This document shows, one piece after another, positions 35,747-46,018 of a stretch of 64,000 bases of DNA. Location: assembly GCF_000277405.1 (NCBI RefSeq), contig NC_017741.1, forward strand, positions 310,001 through 374,000. Direction: 5' to 3'. The DNA is from Helicobacter pylori Shi112. Its GTDB lineage: Bacteria; Campylobacterota; Campylobacteria; Campylobacterales; Helicobacteraceae. The position numbers and the translations under genes were made by a program. Below the pieces are notes generated by a model. It saw nothing but the letters and a program-made list of their open reading frames with translations, had not been told where the DNA came from and made no database searches. Position 1 is the first letter of the stretch, and every line of letters starts with the position of its first letter.

Positions 35747-38700
35747 ATGAAAAAATTTAAAAAGAAACCAAAAAGTATAAAACGATCGCATCAAAAAACA
35801 ATCTTAAAGCGTCCTTTATGGCTTGCACCTTTACTAATCAGTGGGTTTGCTAGTGGGGTGTATGCGAATAATCTGTGGGATTTGTTAAACCCAAAAGTGG
35901 GGGGTGAGTATGTGCATTGGGTTAAGGGCAGTCAGTATTGCGCATGGTGGGAATTTGCAGGGTGTTTAAAGAATGTGTGGGGGGCAAATCATAAAGGCTA
36001 TGATGCTGGAAATGCCGCTAACTATTTATCTTCTCAAAACTATCAAGCTATTTTTGTGGGTAGCGGGAATGAAACGGGGACTTATAGTTTAAGCGGTTTT
36101 ACCAATTATGTTGGGGGCAATCTCACGATCAATCTAGGCAATAGCGTCGTTTTAGATTTGAGCGGTTCTAATAGTTTCACTTCGTATCAAGGTTATAATC
36201 AAGGCAAAGATGATGTAAGCTTTAATGTTGGCGCAATCAATTTAAACGGTGCTTTAGAAGTGGGCAATCGTGTGGGATCTGGAGCTGGCACGCACACCGG
36301 CACAGCCACTTTAAACTTGAACGCTAATCAGGTCAATATCAATTCTAATATCAGCGCGTTTAAAACTTCGCAAGTGAATATAGGCAATGCTAACAGCGTT
36401 ATTACTATCGGTTCGGTTTCTTTGAGTGGGGATACTTGCAGTTCTTTAACTAGGGTTGGCGTAGGGGCTAATTGCTCCACTTCTGGGCCTAGCTATTCTT
36501 TTAAAGGGATAACTAACGCTACTAATACGGCTTTTAGCAATGCAAGCGGCAGTTTCACTTTTGAAGAGAACGCCGCTTTTAGCGGGGCGAAATTGAATGG
36601 GGGGACTTATACTTTCAATAAAGGATTTAGCGCTACCAATAATACCGCCTTTAATAGCGGCAGTTTTAATTTTAAAGGCGCAAGTTCCTTTAATGGCGCG
36701 ACTTTCAACAACGCTACATACACTTTTAATAATCAAGCCACTTTCCAAAACAGCTCCTTTAATGGGGGGACTTTTACTTTCAATAACCAAACCAATCAAA
36801 CTAACAGCGCTCAGCACCCCCAAATTTTGTTTGAAAACAGCTCTTTTAGTGGTAATGCTACCACTCTTAAGGGCTTTGTGGATTTCCAGCAAGCCTTTAA
36901 CAATTCAAGCCACCAATTGACGGCGCAAAACGCTTCCTTTAATGGCGCCAATTTTAACAATACCGGTAAAATCACCATAGAAAAGGAGGTAAGTTTTAAC
37001 AACACGACTTTTAACACTTCTATTAATACAAGCAACATGACCATTACCGGTAGCGTTACTCTAAGCGGTAAGAACGATTTGAAAAATGGCTCAACCCTTG
37101 ATTTTGGGAGTTCTCAAGTTACCCTCACTCAAGGCACGACTTTCAACCTCACAAGTTTAGGGGATAAAAATAGCGTAACGATTTTAAATTCCAGCGGTGG
37201 GATCACTTATAATAATCTTTTAAACCATGCGCTCAATAGCTTGACAAACGCCTTAAAAACGAGCGAAAACTCTTCAGATCCGCAAAATTTCGCTCAAGGT
37301 TTGTGGGACATGATCACTTACAATGGGGTTACCGGACAGCTTTTGAGCGCAAACATTGTGGCCTCTAAAGTCGCTGACTCTTCGCTCTCTAAATCCTCTA
37401 CAAACCCTACAAAAGTCTATCAAGTGGGCTACAAAATAGGGGATATTATCTACAAACTGCAAGAAACTTTTAGCCATAATTCCATTATTATTCAAGCTTT
37501 AGAGAGCGGGACTTACACGCCACCCCCTGTTATTAGCGGCTCCAAATTTGACTTATCCGCTTCAAATTATATTGATTCTAACATGCCTTGGTATGATCAT
37601 AAATCTTACATCCCTAAATCCCAAAATTTTACAGAGAGCGGGACTTATTACTTGCCGAGCGTTCAAATATGGGGGAGCTATACCAACTCGTTCAAACAAA
37701 CCTTTAGCGCAAGTGGTAGTAATCTGGTGATTGGGTATAATTCAACATGGACTGATCACAATGTTTCTTCTAGCGACACGGTGTCTTTTGGGGACACTTC
37801 AGGGAGCGCTCTTAATGGGCATTGCGGGCCTTGGCCATACTATCAATGCACAGGCACGACTGATGGCGCTTATAGCGCTTATCATGTGTATATCACAGCG
37901 AATCTGCGTTCTGGCAATCGTATAGGCACGGGTGGGGCAGCTAATCTAATCTTTAATGGGGTAGATAGCGTCAATATCGCTAACGCTACCATCACGCAAC
38001 ATAACGCCGGGATTTATTCAAGCTCTATGACTTTTTCCACGCAAAGCATGGATAATTCGCAGAATTGGAATGGTCTAAATCCTAACGGCACGCTTTCAGT
38101 GTATGGTGCAACTTTCACTAATCAAGCCAAAGACGGGAAATTCATTTTCAATGCAGGGAAAGCGGTTTTTGAAAACACCAACTTTAATGGAGGGAGTTAT
38201 CAATTCAGCGGCGATAGCTTGAATTTTTCAAATAACAACCAGTTCAATAGCGGTTCGTTTGAGATTAGCGCAAAAAACGCTTCGTTTAATAACGCTAACT
38301 TTAACAATAGCGCTTCTTTTAATTTCAATAATTCTAACGCAACCACTTCGTTTGTGGGGGATTTCACTAACGCTAATTCAAATTTGCAAATCGCCGGGAA
38401 CGCTGTTTTTGGGAACTCTAATAATGGCTCTCAAAATAACGCTAATTTCAATAATACCGGCTCTGTTAATATTTCAGGGAATGCAACTTTTGATAATGTG
38501 GTTTTTAATAGCCCTACGAACATGAGCGTGAAAGGGCAGGTTGCTTTAAATAATATCACTTTAAAAAATCTAAACGCCCCTTTGTCTTTTGGCGATGGGA
38601 CAATTACTTTTAACGCTCATTCTGTTATTAATATTGGTGAAGCTATTACTAATGGCAACCCTATCACCCTTGTAAGCTCTTCTAAAGAAATTGAATACAA

Positions 38701-41700
38701 CAACGCTTTTAGTAAAAATCTATGGCAGCTCATCAACTACCAAGGGCATGGGGCAAGTAGTGAAAAACTCGTTTCTAGCGTGGGTAATGGCGTTTATGAT
38801 GTGGTGTATTCTTTCAATAACCAAACCTATAATTTCCAAGAGATTTTTTCACCAAACAGCATTTCTATCCGGCGTTTGGGTGTTGGCATGGTGTTTGATT
38901 ATATGGATATGGAAAAATCGGATCATTTGTATTATCAAAACGCTCTCGGTTTTATGACCTACATGCCTAATAGCTATAACAATAATTTAGGGGATTCAAA
39001 CAACACCATTTACTATTACGACAAGAGCATTGATTTTTATGCGAGCGGGAAAACTTTATTCACTAAGGCGGAATTTTCTCAAACATTCACTGGGCAAAAC
39101 AGCGCGATCGTTTTTGGGGCTAAAAGCATATGGACGAATGCAAGCGATGCACCACAATCCAATACAATCATTCGCTTTGGGGACAATAAGGGGGCAGGGA
39201 GTAATGATGCGAGCGGGCATTGCTGGAATTTGCAATGCATAGGCTTTATTACAGGGCATTATGAAGCGCAAAAGATTTACATCACCGGCAGCATTGAAAG
39301 CGGGAATCGCATTTCTAGCGGTGGGGGCGCGAACCTTAATTTTAACGGGCTTCAAGGCATTCTTTTAACGAACGCGACTTTGTATAACCGCGCCGCTGGC
39401 ACGCAAAGCTCGTCTATGAATTTTACCTCTAAGAGCGTGAACATTCAGGCTCAAAACTCCTATTTTATAGACGATACCGCGCAAAATGGAGGCAACCCTA
39501 ATTTCAGTTTCAACGCTTTGAATCTGGATTTTTCTAACAGCTCTTTTAGGGGCTATGTGGGGCAAACGCAATCTGTTTTTAAATTCAATGCCTCCAATGC
39601 GATTAATTTCACCAACAGCACGAATTTAAGCTCTGGTTTGTACCAAATGCAAGCTAAAAGCGTGTCGTTTGACAATTCCAATTTAAGCGTTTCAGTGGGG
39701 ACAAGCAGTATTAAAGCCAATGCGATCAATCTTTCTCAAAACGCCTCTATCAATGCGAGCAACCATTCAACCCTAGAGCTTCAAGGCGGTTTGAATTTGA
39801 ACGACACCAGCTCGCTCAACCTCAACCAAAGCGTCATTAATGTTTCCAATAACGCCACGATCAACGATTATGCGAGTTTGATTGTGAATGATGGCTCACG
39901 CCTTAATTTTAATGGGACAACCAATTTTAATTCAGCGAATATCACTACGAGTTTGAATCATTCTTCTATCGTGTTTAAGGGAGCGATCTCTTTAGGAGGG
40001 CAGTTTAATTTAAGCAATAACTCTTCTTTAGATTTTCAAGGCTCTAGCGCTATCACTTCTAACACGGCGTTTAATTTCTACGATAACGCTTTTTCTCAAA
40101 GCCCCATTACTTTCCATCAAGCCCTTGACATTAAAGCGTCCTTAAGTTTGGGAGGCAACCTCTTAAACCCTGACAACAGCAGCGTGCTGAATTTAAAAAA
40201 CAGCCAGCTTGTTTTCAGCGATCAAGGGAGTTTGAATATCGCTAACATTGATTTACTAAGCGATCTAAACGATAATAAAAATCGTGTGTATAACATCATT
40301 CAAGCGGGTATGAACAATAATTGGTATGAGCGTATCAACTTCTTTGGCATGCGCATCAATGATGGGGTCTATGATGCTATTAACCAGACTTATAGTTTCA
40401 CTAACCCTCTCAATAACGCCCTAAAAATCACCGAGAGCTTTAAAGACAACCAACTAAGCGTTACGCTCTCTCAAATCCCGGGTATTAAAAACACGCTTTA
40501 TAACATTAGCTCTGAAGTCTTTAACTACCAAAAAGTTTATAACAACGCTAATGGCATGTATTCTTATAGTGATGACGCAGAAGGCGTGTTTTATCTCACG
40601 AGCAATGTGAAAGGCTATTATAGCCCTAACCAATCCTATCAAGCCAGCGGTAGCAATAACACCACAAAAAATAATAATCTAACCTCTGATTCTTCTGTCA
40701 TCTCGCAAACTTATAACGCGCAAGGCAACCCTATTAGCGCGTTGCATGTCTATAACAAGGGCTATAATTTCAACAATATCAAAGCGTTAGGGCAAATGGC
40801 TCTCAAACTCTACCCTGAAATCAAAAAGATATTGGGGAATGATTTTTCGCTCTCAAGTTTGAGCGCTTTAAACTCTAATGCGCTAAACCAGCTTACCAAA
40901 CTCATCACGCCTAACGATTGGAAAAACATTAACGAGTTGATTGATAACGCAAATAATTCGGTGGTGCAAAATTTCAATAACGGCACTTTGATTGTGGGAG
41001 CGGCTAAAATAGGGCAAACAAACGCCAATAGCGCGGTTGTTTTTGGGGGATTAGGCTATCAAAAGCCTTGCGATTACACCGATATTGTGTGCCAAAAATT
41101 TAGAGGCACTTATTTGGGGCAGCTTCTAGAGTCTAGCTCGGCTGATTTGGGCTATATTGACACGACTTTTAACGCTAAAGAAATTTATCTTACCGGCACT
41201 TTAGGGAGCGGGAACGCATGGGGGACTGGGGGGAGCGCTAGCGTAACTTTTAACAGCCAAACTTCGCTCGTTCTCAACCAGGCTAATATCGTAAGCTCGC
41301 AAACCGATGGGATTTTTAGCATGCTGGGTCAAGAGGGTATTAATAAGGTTTTCAATCAAGCCGGGCTCGCTAATATTTTGGGCGAAGTGGCGATGCAATC
41401 CATTAACAAAGCCGGGGGATTAGGGAATTTGATAGCGGATATGCTAGGGAGTAATAGCGTGATTGGAGGGCATTTAACGCCTGAACAAAAAAATCAAACC
41501 CTAAGCCAGCTTTTGGGGCAGAATAACTTTGATAATCTCATGAACGATAGCGGTTTGAATGTAGCGATTAAGGATTTGATCAGACAAAAATTAGGCTTTT
41601 GGACCGGGCTAGTGGGGGGATTAGCCGGGTTGGGGGGCATTGATTTGCAAAACCCTGAAAAGCTTATAGGGAGCATGTCAATCAATGATTTATTGAGTAA

Positions 41701-44446
41701 AAAAGGGTTGTTCAATCAGATCACCGGCTTTATTTCCGCTAACGATATAGGGCAAGTGATAAGCGTGGTGTTGCAAGATATTGTCAAACCGAGTAGCGCT
41801 TTACAAAACGATGTAGCGGCTTTAAGCAAACAAATGATTGGCGAATTTTTAGGCCAAGACACGCTCAATTCTTTAGAAAGCTTGTTGCAAAACCAGCAGA
41901 TTAAAAGCGTTTTAGACAAAGTCCTAGCGGCTAAAGGCTTAGGGCCTATTTATGAACAAGGCTTGGGGGATTTGATGCCTAATCTTGGTAAAAAAGGGCT
42001 TTTCGCTCCTTATGGCTTGAGTCAAGTGTGGCAAAAAGGGGATTTTAATTTCAATGCGCAAGGCAATGTTTTTGTGCAAAATTCCACTTTCTCTAACGCC
42101 AATGGAGGCGCGCTTAGTTTTAACGCAGGAAATTCGCTCATTTTTGCCGGAAACAATCATATTTCATTCACTAACCACGCTGGAGCGCTCAATTTATTGT
42201 CCAATCAAGTTTCTAACATTAACATCACTACGCTTAATGTTAGCAACGGCCTCAAGATTAACGCCGCTAATAATAATGTTTCTGTGTCTCAAGGCAATCT
42301 GTTCATCAACGCTAGTTGTGCGGGACAAAGCGATTCAACTACAGCTAACATTGCAAACCCTTGCGCGCTTAGCGCCCAAAGTGCAAATGGCGCTTCTTCT
42401 AGTAATGCGTCAAATAACGCGCAAATCGCCTTGAACAATAACGATGAAAGCTTGATGGTTACGGCGAATGATTTCAATTTTTCAGGCAATATTTACGCTA
42501 ACGGGGTGGTGGATTTTTCAAAGATTAAAGGCTCTGCAAACATTAAAAACCTGTATCTTTACAACAACGCTCAATTCCAAGCCAACAACCTTATTATTTC
42601 CAATCAAGCGGTGTTAGAAAAAAACGCCAGCTTTATGGCCAATAATTTAAACATTCAAGGGGCGTTTAACAACAACGCCACGCGCAAAATAGAGGTGCTT
42701 CAAAATTTAACGATCGCTTCAAACGCTTCTTTAAGCACTGGGATTTATGGGTTAGAAGTGGGGGGGGCTTTGAATAATTTTGGAGCGATCCATTTTAATT
42801 TAGAAAATATTCAAACGCCAACGCCGCTCATTCAAGCAGAAGGGATCATTAATCTCAACACCACCCAAACGCCTTTTATGAATGTCAATAACAGCATGGC
42901 GAATAACACGACTTACACTTTATTGAAAAGCAGCCGTTACATTGATTACAATATCAACCCCAACAGCTTGCAATCGTATTTGAATCTCTATACCTTAATC
43001 AATATCAACGGGAACCGCATAGAGGAAAAAAACGGCGTATTGACTTATTTGGGCCAACGGGTTTTGTTGCAAGATAAGGGGTTATTATTGAGCGTAGCGT
43101 TGCCTAACTCAAACAACGCCCATCAAAACAACATTTTAAGCCTTTCTGTCCTTCATAACCAGATTAAAATGTCTTACGGCGATAAAGTGATGGATTTTAC
43201 CCCCCCTACTTTACAAGATTACATTGTGGGCATTCAAGGGCAAAGCGCGCTAAATCAAATTGAAGCTGTTGGGGGGAATAACGCTATCAAGTGGCTTTCA
43301 ACATTGATGATGGAGACTAAAGAAAACCCGCTTTTTGCGCCGATTTATTTAAAAAACCACTCTTTGAATGAAATCTTAGGCGTGGCTAAAGATCTTTTAA
43401 ACACCGCAAGCTTGATTTCTAACCCTAATTTTAGGAATAACGCTACCAACCTTTTAGAATTGGCGAGTTACACCCAACAAACCAGCCGTTTAACAAAACT
43501 CTCTGATTTTAGGGCTAGAGAGGGAGAGTCTGATTTTTCTGAACGCTTGTTAGAGCTTAAAAACAAGCGTTTTAGCGATCCTAACCCTAGCGAAGTTTTT
43601 GCCAAATACTCACAACCCAACAAACACCCAAATAACCTTTGGGTTCAAGGGATTGGTGGAGCGAGCTTTATTTCTGGGGGCAATGGCACGCTTTATGGCT
43701 TGAATGTGGGCTATGATCGGTTGGTTAAAAATGTGATCCTTGGGGGTTATGTGGCTTATGGGTATAGCGGTTTTAATGGGAATATCATGCATTCTTTGGC
43801 TAATAATGTGGATGTGGGGATGTATGCGAGGGCTTTCTTAAAAAGAAACGAATTCACTTTGAGCGCGAATGAAACTTATGAGGGCAATGCAAGCAATATC
43901 AATTCTTCTAATCCCTTGCTTTCTGTGTTGAACCAACGCTATAGTTATAATACCTGGACAACGAGCGTGAATGGGAATTACGGCTATGATTTCATGTTCA
44001 AGCAAAAAAGCGTGGTGTTAAAACCTCAAGTGGGCTTGAGCTATCATTTTATAGGCTTGAGTGGGATGAAGGGCAAAATGAATGATGCCGCTTACAAACA
44101 ATTTCTCATGCATTCAAACCCCTCTAACGAATCGGTTTTAACGCTCAACATGGGGTTGGAGAGCCGTAAATATTTTGGTAAAAATTCTTATTATTTTGTA
44201 ACGGCGAGGTTGGGTAGGGATCTTTTGATCAAATCTAAAGGCGGCAATATGGTGCGTTTTGTGGGCGAAAACACTTTATTGTATCGCAAGGGGGAAGTTT
44301 TTAACACTTTTGCGAGCGTGATTACAGGGGGCGAAATGCATTTGTGGCGTTTGGTGTATGTGAATGCGGGGGTGGGGCTTAAGATGGGCTTGCAATACCA
44401 AGACATTAATATAACCGGGAATGTGGGCATGCGAGTGGCGTTTTAG
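35747..44446 (+). CDS. imaA: Giant VacA-like autotransporter ImaA
   Basis: This 2,899-residue type V secreted protein is one of three H. pylori VacA-like autotransporters besides VacA. An unusually long signal region (1-40, very basic N-region, then LWLAPLLISGFASGVYA) precedes a huge beta-helical passenger rich in Asn, Ser and FNN/FNG repeats (for example SFNNANFNN). Four passenger modules each carry a Cys pair and, 20-100 residues later, an SGNR-GxGG-type block (about residues 171, 722, 1184, 1822). The C-terminal barrel (about 2630-2899, WVQGIGGASFISGGN onward) ends MRVAF with terminal Phe. ImaA (HP0289) is remembered as dampening the host inflammatory response and aiding colonisation. The frame is intact. 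A G8 run at 42760-42767 is a possible slippage point. Confidence 0.95.
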   Translation: MKKFKKKPKSIKRSHQKTILKRPLWLAPLLISGFASGVYANNLWDLLNPKVGGEYVHWVKGSQYCAWWEFAGCLKNVWGANHKGYDAGNAANYLSSQNYQAIFVGSGNETGTYSLSGFTNYVGGNLTINLGNSVVLDLSGSNSFTSYQGYNQGKDDVSFNVGAINLNGALEVGNRVGSGAGTHTGTATLNLNANQVNINSNISAFKTSQVNIGNANSVITIGSVSLSGDTCSSLTRVGVGANCSTSGPSYSFKGITNATNTAFSNASGSFTFEENAAFSGAKLNGGTYTFNKGFSATNNTAFNSGSFNFKGASSFNGATFNNATYTFNNQATFQNSSFNGGTFTFNNQTNQTNSAQHPQILFENSSFSGNATTLKGFVDFQQAFNNSSHQLTAQNASFNGANFNNTGKITIEKEVSFNNTTFNTSINTSNMTITGSVTLSGKNDLKNGSTLDFGSSQVTLTQGTTFNLTSLGDKNSVTILNSSGGITYNNLLNHALNSLTNALKTSENSSDPQNFAQGLWDMITYNGVTGQLLSANIVASKVADSSLSKSSTNPTKVYQVGYKIGDIIYKLQETFSHNSIIIQALESGTYTPPPVISGSKFDLSASNYIDSNMPWYDHKSYIPKSQNFTESGTYYLPSVQIWGSYTNSFKQTFSASGSNLVIGYNSTWTDHNVSSSDTVSFGDTSGSALNGHCGPWPYYQCTGTTDGAYSAYHVYITANLRSGNRIGTGGAANLIFNGVDSVNIANATITQHNAGIYSSSMTFSTQSMDNSQNWNGLNPNGTLSVYGATFTNQAKDGKFIFNAGKAVFENTNFNGGSYQFSGDSLNFSNNNQFNSGSFEISAKNASFNNANFNNSASFNFNNSNATTSFVGDFTNANSNLQIAGNAVFGNSNNGSQNNANFNNTGSVNISGNATFDNVVFNSPTNMSVKGQVALNNITLKNLNAPLSFGDGTITFNAHSVINIGEAITNGNPITLVSSSKEIEYNNAFSKNLWQLINYQGHGASSEKLVSSVGNGVYDVVYSFNNQTYNFQEIFSPNSISIRRLGVGMVFDYMDMEKSDHLYYQNALGFMTYMPNSYNNNLGDSNNTIYYYDKSIDFYASGKTLFTKAEFSQTFTGQNSAIVFGAKSIWTNASDAPQSNTIIRFGDNKGAGSNDASGHCWNLQCIGFITGHYEAQKIYITGSIESGNRISSGGGANLNFNGLQGILLTNATLYNRAAGTQSSSMNFTSKSVNIQAQNSYFIDDTAQNGGNPNFSFNALNLDFSNSSFRGYVGQTQSVFKFNASNAINFTNSTNLSSGLYQMQAKSVSFDNSNLSVSVGTSSIKANAINLSQNASINASNHSTLELQGGLNLNDTSSLNLNQSVINVSNNATINDYASLIVNDGSRLNFNGTTNFNSANITTSLNHSSIVFKGAISLGGQFNLSNNSSLDFQGSSAITSNTAFNFYDNAFSQSPITFHQALDIKASLSLGGNLLNPDNSSVLNLKNSQLVFSDQGSLNIANIDLLSDLNDNKNRVYNIIQAGMNNNWYERINFFGMRINDGVYDAINQTYSFTNPLNNALKITESFKDNQLSVTLSQIPGIKNTLYNISSEVFNYQKVYNNANGMYSYSDDAEGVFYLTSNVKGYYSPNQSYQASGSNNTTKNNNLTSDSSVISQTYNAQGNPISALHVYNKGYNFNNIKALGQMALKLYPEIKKILGNDFSLSSLSALNSNALNQLTKLITPNDWKNINELIDNANNSVVQNFNNGTLIVGAAKIGQTNANSAVVFGGLGYQKPCDYTDIVCQKFRGTYLGQLLESSSADLGYIDTTFNAKEIYLTGTLGSGNAWGTGGSASVTFNSQTSLVLNQANIVSSQTDGIFSMLGQEGINKVFNQAGLANILGEVAMQSINKAGGLGNLIADMLGSNSVIGGHLTPEQKNQTLSQLLGQNNFDNLMNDSGLNVAIKDLIRQKLGFWTGLVGGLAGLGGIDLQNPEKLIGSMSINDLLSKKGLFNQITGFISANDIGQVISVVLQDIVKPSSALQNDVAALSKQMIGEFLGQDTLNSLESLLQNQQIKSVLDKVLAAKGLGPIYEQGLGDLMPNLGKKGLFAPYGLSQVWQKGDFNFNAQGNVFVQNSTFSNANGGALSFNAGNSLIFAGNNHISFTNHAGALNLLSNQVSNINITTLNVSNGLKINAANNNVSVSQGNLFINASCAGQSDSTTANIANPCALSAQSANGASSSNASNNAQIALNNNDESLMVTANDFNFSGNIYANGVVDFSKIKGSANIKNLYLYNNAQFQANNLIISNQAVLEKNASFMANNLNIQGAFNNNATRKIEVLQNLTIASNASLSTGIYGLEVGGALNNFGAIHFNLENIQTPTPLIQAEGIINLNTTQTPFMNVNNSMANNTTYTLLKSSRYIDYNINPNSLQSYLNLYTLININGNRIEEKNGVLTYLGQRVLLQDKGLLLSVALPNSNNAHQNNILSLSVLHNQIKMSYGDKVMDFTPPTLQDYIVGIQGQSALNQIEAVGGNNAIKWLSTLMMETKENPLFAPIYLKNHSLNEILGVAKDLLNTASLISNPNFRNNATNLLELASYTQQTSRLTKLSDFRAREGESDFSERLLELKNKRFSDPNPSEVFAKYSQPNKHPNNLWVQGIGGASFISGGNGTLYGLNVGYDRLVKNVILGGYVAYGYSGFNGNIMHSLANNVDVGMYARAFLKRNEFTLSANETYEGNASNINSSNPLLSVLNQRYSYNTWTTSVNGNYGYDFMFKQKSVVLKPQVGLSYHFIGLSGMKGKMNDAAYKQFLMHSNPSNESVLTLNMGLESRKYFGKNSYYFVTARLGRDLLIKSKGGNMVRFVGENTLLYRKGEVFNTFASVITGGEMHLWRLVYVNAGVGLKMGLQYQDINITGNVGMRVAF

Positions 44447-44455
44447 CTTTTTTGC

Positions 44456-44461
44456 TATAAT
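44456..44461 (+). promoter_or_regulatory. Perfect -10 box (TATAAT) for lysA
   Basis: TATAAT lies 10 bases after the imaA stop and 32 bases before the lysA ATG. The element indicates that lysA and the following aromatic/folate genes are transcribed independently of imaA. Confidence 0.65.
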
Positions 44462-44493
44462 GCTTCGTTCAAATTTTATAGTTAGGTTTTTCT

Positions 44494-45711
44494 ATGTTTA
44501 ATTATGAAGAGCTGTTTCAAACTCACAAAACCCCTTTTTACCTCTATGATTTTGACAAAATCAAACAGGCTTTTTTGAATTATAAAGAAGCGTTTAAGGG
44601 GCGTAAGTCTTTGATTTGTTACGCTTTAAAGGCGAATTCCAATTTGAGTATTCTCTCTTTATTAGCCCATTTAGAGAGCGGGGCAGATTGCGTTTCCATA
44701 GGCGAGATATATAGGGCTTTAAAAGCTGGGATCAAACCTTATAGGATTGTGTTTAGTGGGGTGGGTAAGAGCGAATTTGAAATAGAGCAAGCCCTAAAAC
44801 TCAACATTTTATTTTTGAATGTAGAAAGTTTTATGGAATTGCAAACGATTGAAAAAATCGCCCAATCTTTAGGGATAAAGGCTAGGATCTCTATTAGGAT
44901 CAACCCTAACATTGACGCTAAAACGCACCCCTATATTTCTACCGGTTTGAAAGAAAACAAGTTTGGCGTGGGAGAAAAAGAAGCTTTAGAAATGTTTCTT
45001 TGGGCTAAAAAAAGCGCGTTTTTAGAGCCTATTAGCGTGCATTTTCATATCGGCTCACAGCTTTTAGATTTAGAGCCGATTGTAGAAGCGAGCCAAAAGG
45101 TGGCTAAAATCGCTAAATCTTTGATAGCGCTAGGGATAGATTTGCGTTTTTTTGATGTGGGCGGAGGGATTGGCGTGAGCTATGAAAATGAAGAGACTAT
45201 CAAGCTTTATGATTACGCGCAAAGGATTTTAAACGCGCTTCAAGGCTTGGATTTGACGATCATTTGTGAGCCGGGTCGATCCATCGTGGCTGAGAGTGGG
45301 GAATTGATCACGCAGGTTTTGTATGAAAAAAAGGCTCAAAACAAGCGCTTTGTGATTGTGGATGCAGGCATGAATGATTTTTTACGCCCCAGTTTGTATC
45401 ATGCTAAGCATGCCATAAGGGTTATAACGCCCTCTAAGGGGCGTAAGATCTCGCCTTGCGATGTGGTAGGGCCTGTGTGTGAGAGCAGCGACACTTTTTT
45501 AAAAGGTGTGAATTTGCCAGAATTAGAGCCAGGCGATAAATTGGTCATAGAAAAGGTTGGGGCTTATGGCTCTAGCATGGCCAGCCAATACAATTCGCGC
45601 CCCAAACTCTTAGAATTAGCCCTAGAAGATCACCAAATCAGGGTGATAAGAAAAAGAGAGGCTTTAGAGGATTTATGGCGCTTAGAAGAAGAAGGCTTAA
45701 AAGGGGTTTGA
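44494..45711 (+). CDS. lysA: Diaminopimelate decarboxylase
   Basis: LysA decarboxylates meso-diaminopimelate to lysine with PLP. The 405-residue protein has the PLP Lys in LICYALKANSN, the glycine-rich phosphate loop FFDVGGGIGVSYE, CEPGRSIVAESGELITQVLYEK, and the late active-site Cys segment VVGPVCESSDTFLKG. Length and motif order are standard for the fold-III decarboxylases. The ATG at 44494 follows a weak TTAGGTTTTT leader. It overlaps nothing and is four bases from the chorismate mutase gene. Confidence 0.97.
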   Translation: MFNYEELFQTHKTPFYLYDFDKIKQAFLNYKEAFKGRKSLICYALKANSNLSILSLLAHLESGADCVSIGEIYRALKAGIKPYRIVFSGVGKSEFEIEQALKLNILFLNVESFMELQTIEKIAQSLGIKARISIRINPNIDAKTHPYISTGLKENKFGVGEKEALEMFLWAKKSAFLEPISVHFHIGSQLLDLEPIVEASQKVAKIAKSLIALGIDLRFFDVGGGIGVSYENEETIKLYDYAQRILNALQGLDLTIICEPGRSIVAESGELITQVLYEKKAQNKRFVIVDAGMNDFLRPSLYHAKHAIRVITPSKGRKISPCDVVGPVCESSDTFLKGVNLPELEPGDKLVIEKVGAYGSSMASQYNSRPKLLELALEDHQIRVIRKREALEDLWRLEEEGLKGV

Positions 45712-45715
45712 CCAG

Positions 45716-46006
45716 ATGCAAAAGAATTTGGATAGTCTTTTAGAAAATTTAAGGGCTGAAATTGATGTGTTGGATAATGAATTAAGCGATCTTTTAGACA
45801 AACGCTTAGAAATCGCTTTAAAAATCGCTCTCATCAAACAAGAAAACCCCATTTATTGCCCTAAAAGAGAGCAAGAAATTTTAAAACGACTCAGCCAAAG
45901 GGATTTCAAGCATTTGAATGGAGAAATTCTTACGGGTTTTTATGCAGAGATTTTTAAGATTTCTAGAAAATTTCAAGAAAACGCCCTAAAAGAGCTAAAA
46001 AAATAA
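45716..46006 (+). CDS. Stand-alone chorismate mutase (AroQ type)
   Basis: The 96-residue all-helical protein matches the AroQ chorismate mutase fold. It shows LRAEIDVLDNELSDLLDKRLEIALKIALIK with the first-helix Arg, second Arg and Lys, then CPKREQEILKRL with the Arg-Glu pair that binds chorismate. It would convert chorismate to prephenate. In many bacteria this domain is fused to prephenate dehydratase; here it is alone, as the next gene is unrelated. It sits between lysA and a DUF2156 gene, 13 bases before the latter. Confidence 0.8.
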   Translation: MQKNLDSLLENLRAEIDVLDNELSDLLDKRLEIALKIALIKQENPIYCPKREQEILKRLSQRDFKHLNGEILTGFYAEIFKISRKFQENALKELKK

Positions 46007-46018
46007 AAGAGAGTTGCC

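Noticed and set aside
36433..36920. Long open frames on both strands inside imaA
   Set aside because: They follow the low-complexity FNN repeat coding of ImaA, lack ribosome sites and have no protein-like domains; they are shadows of the real frame.
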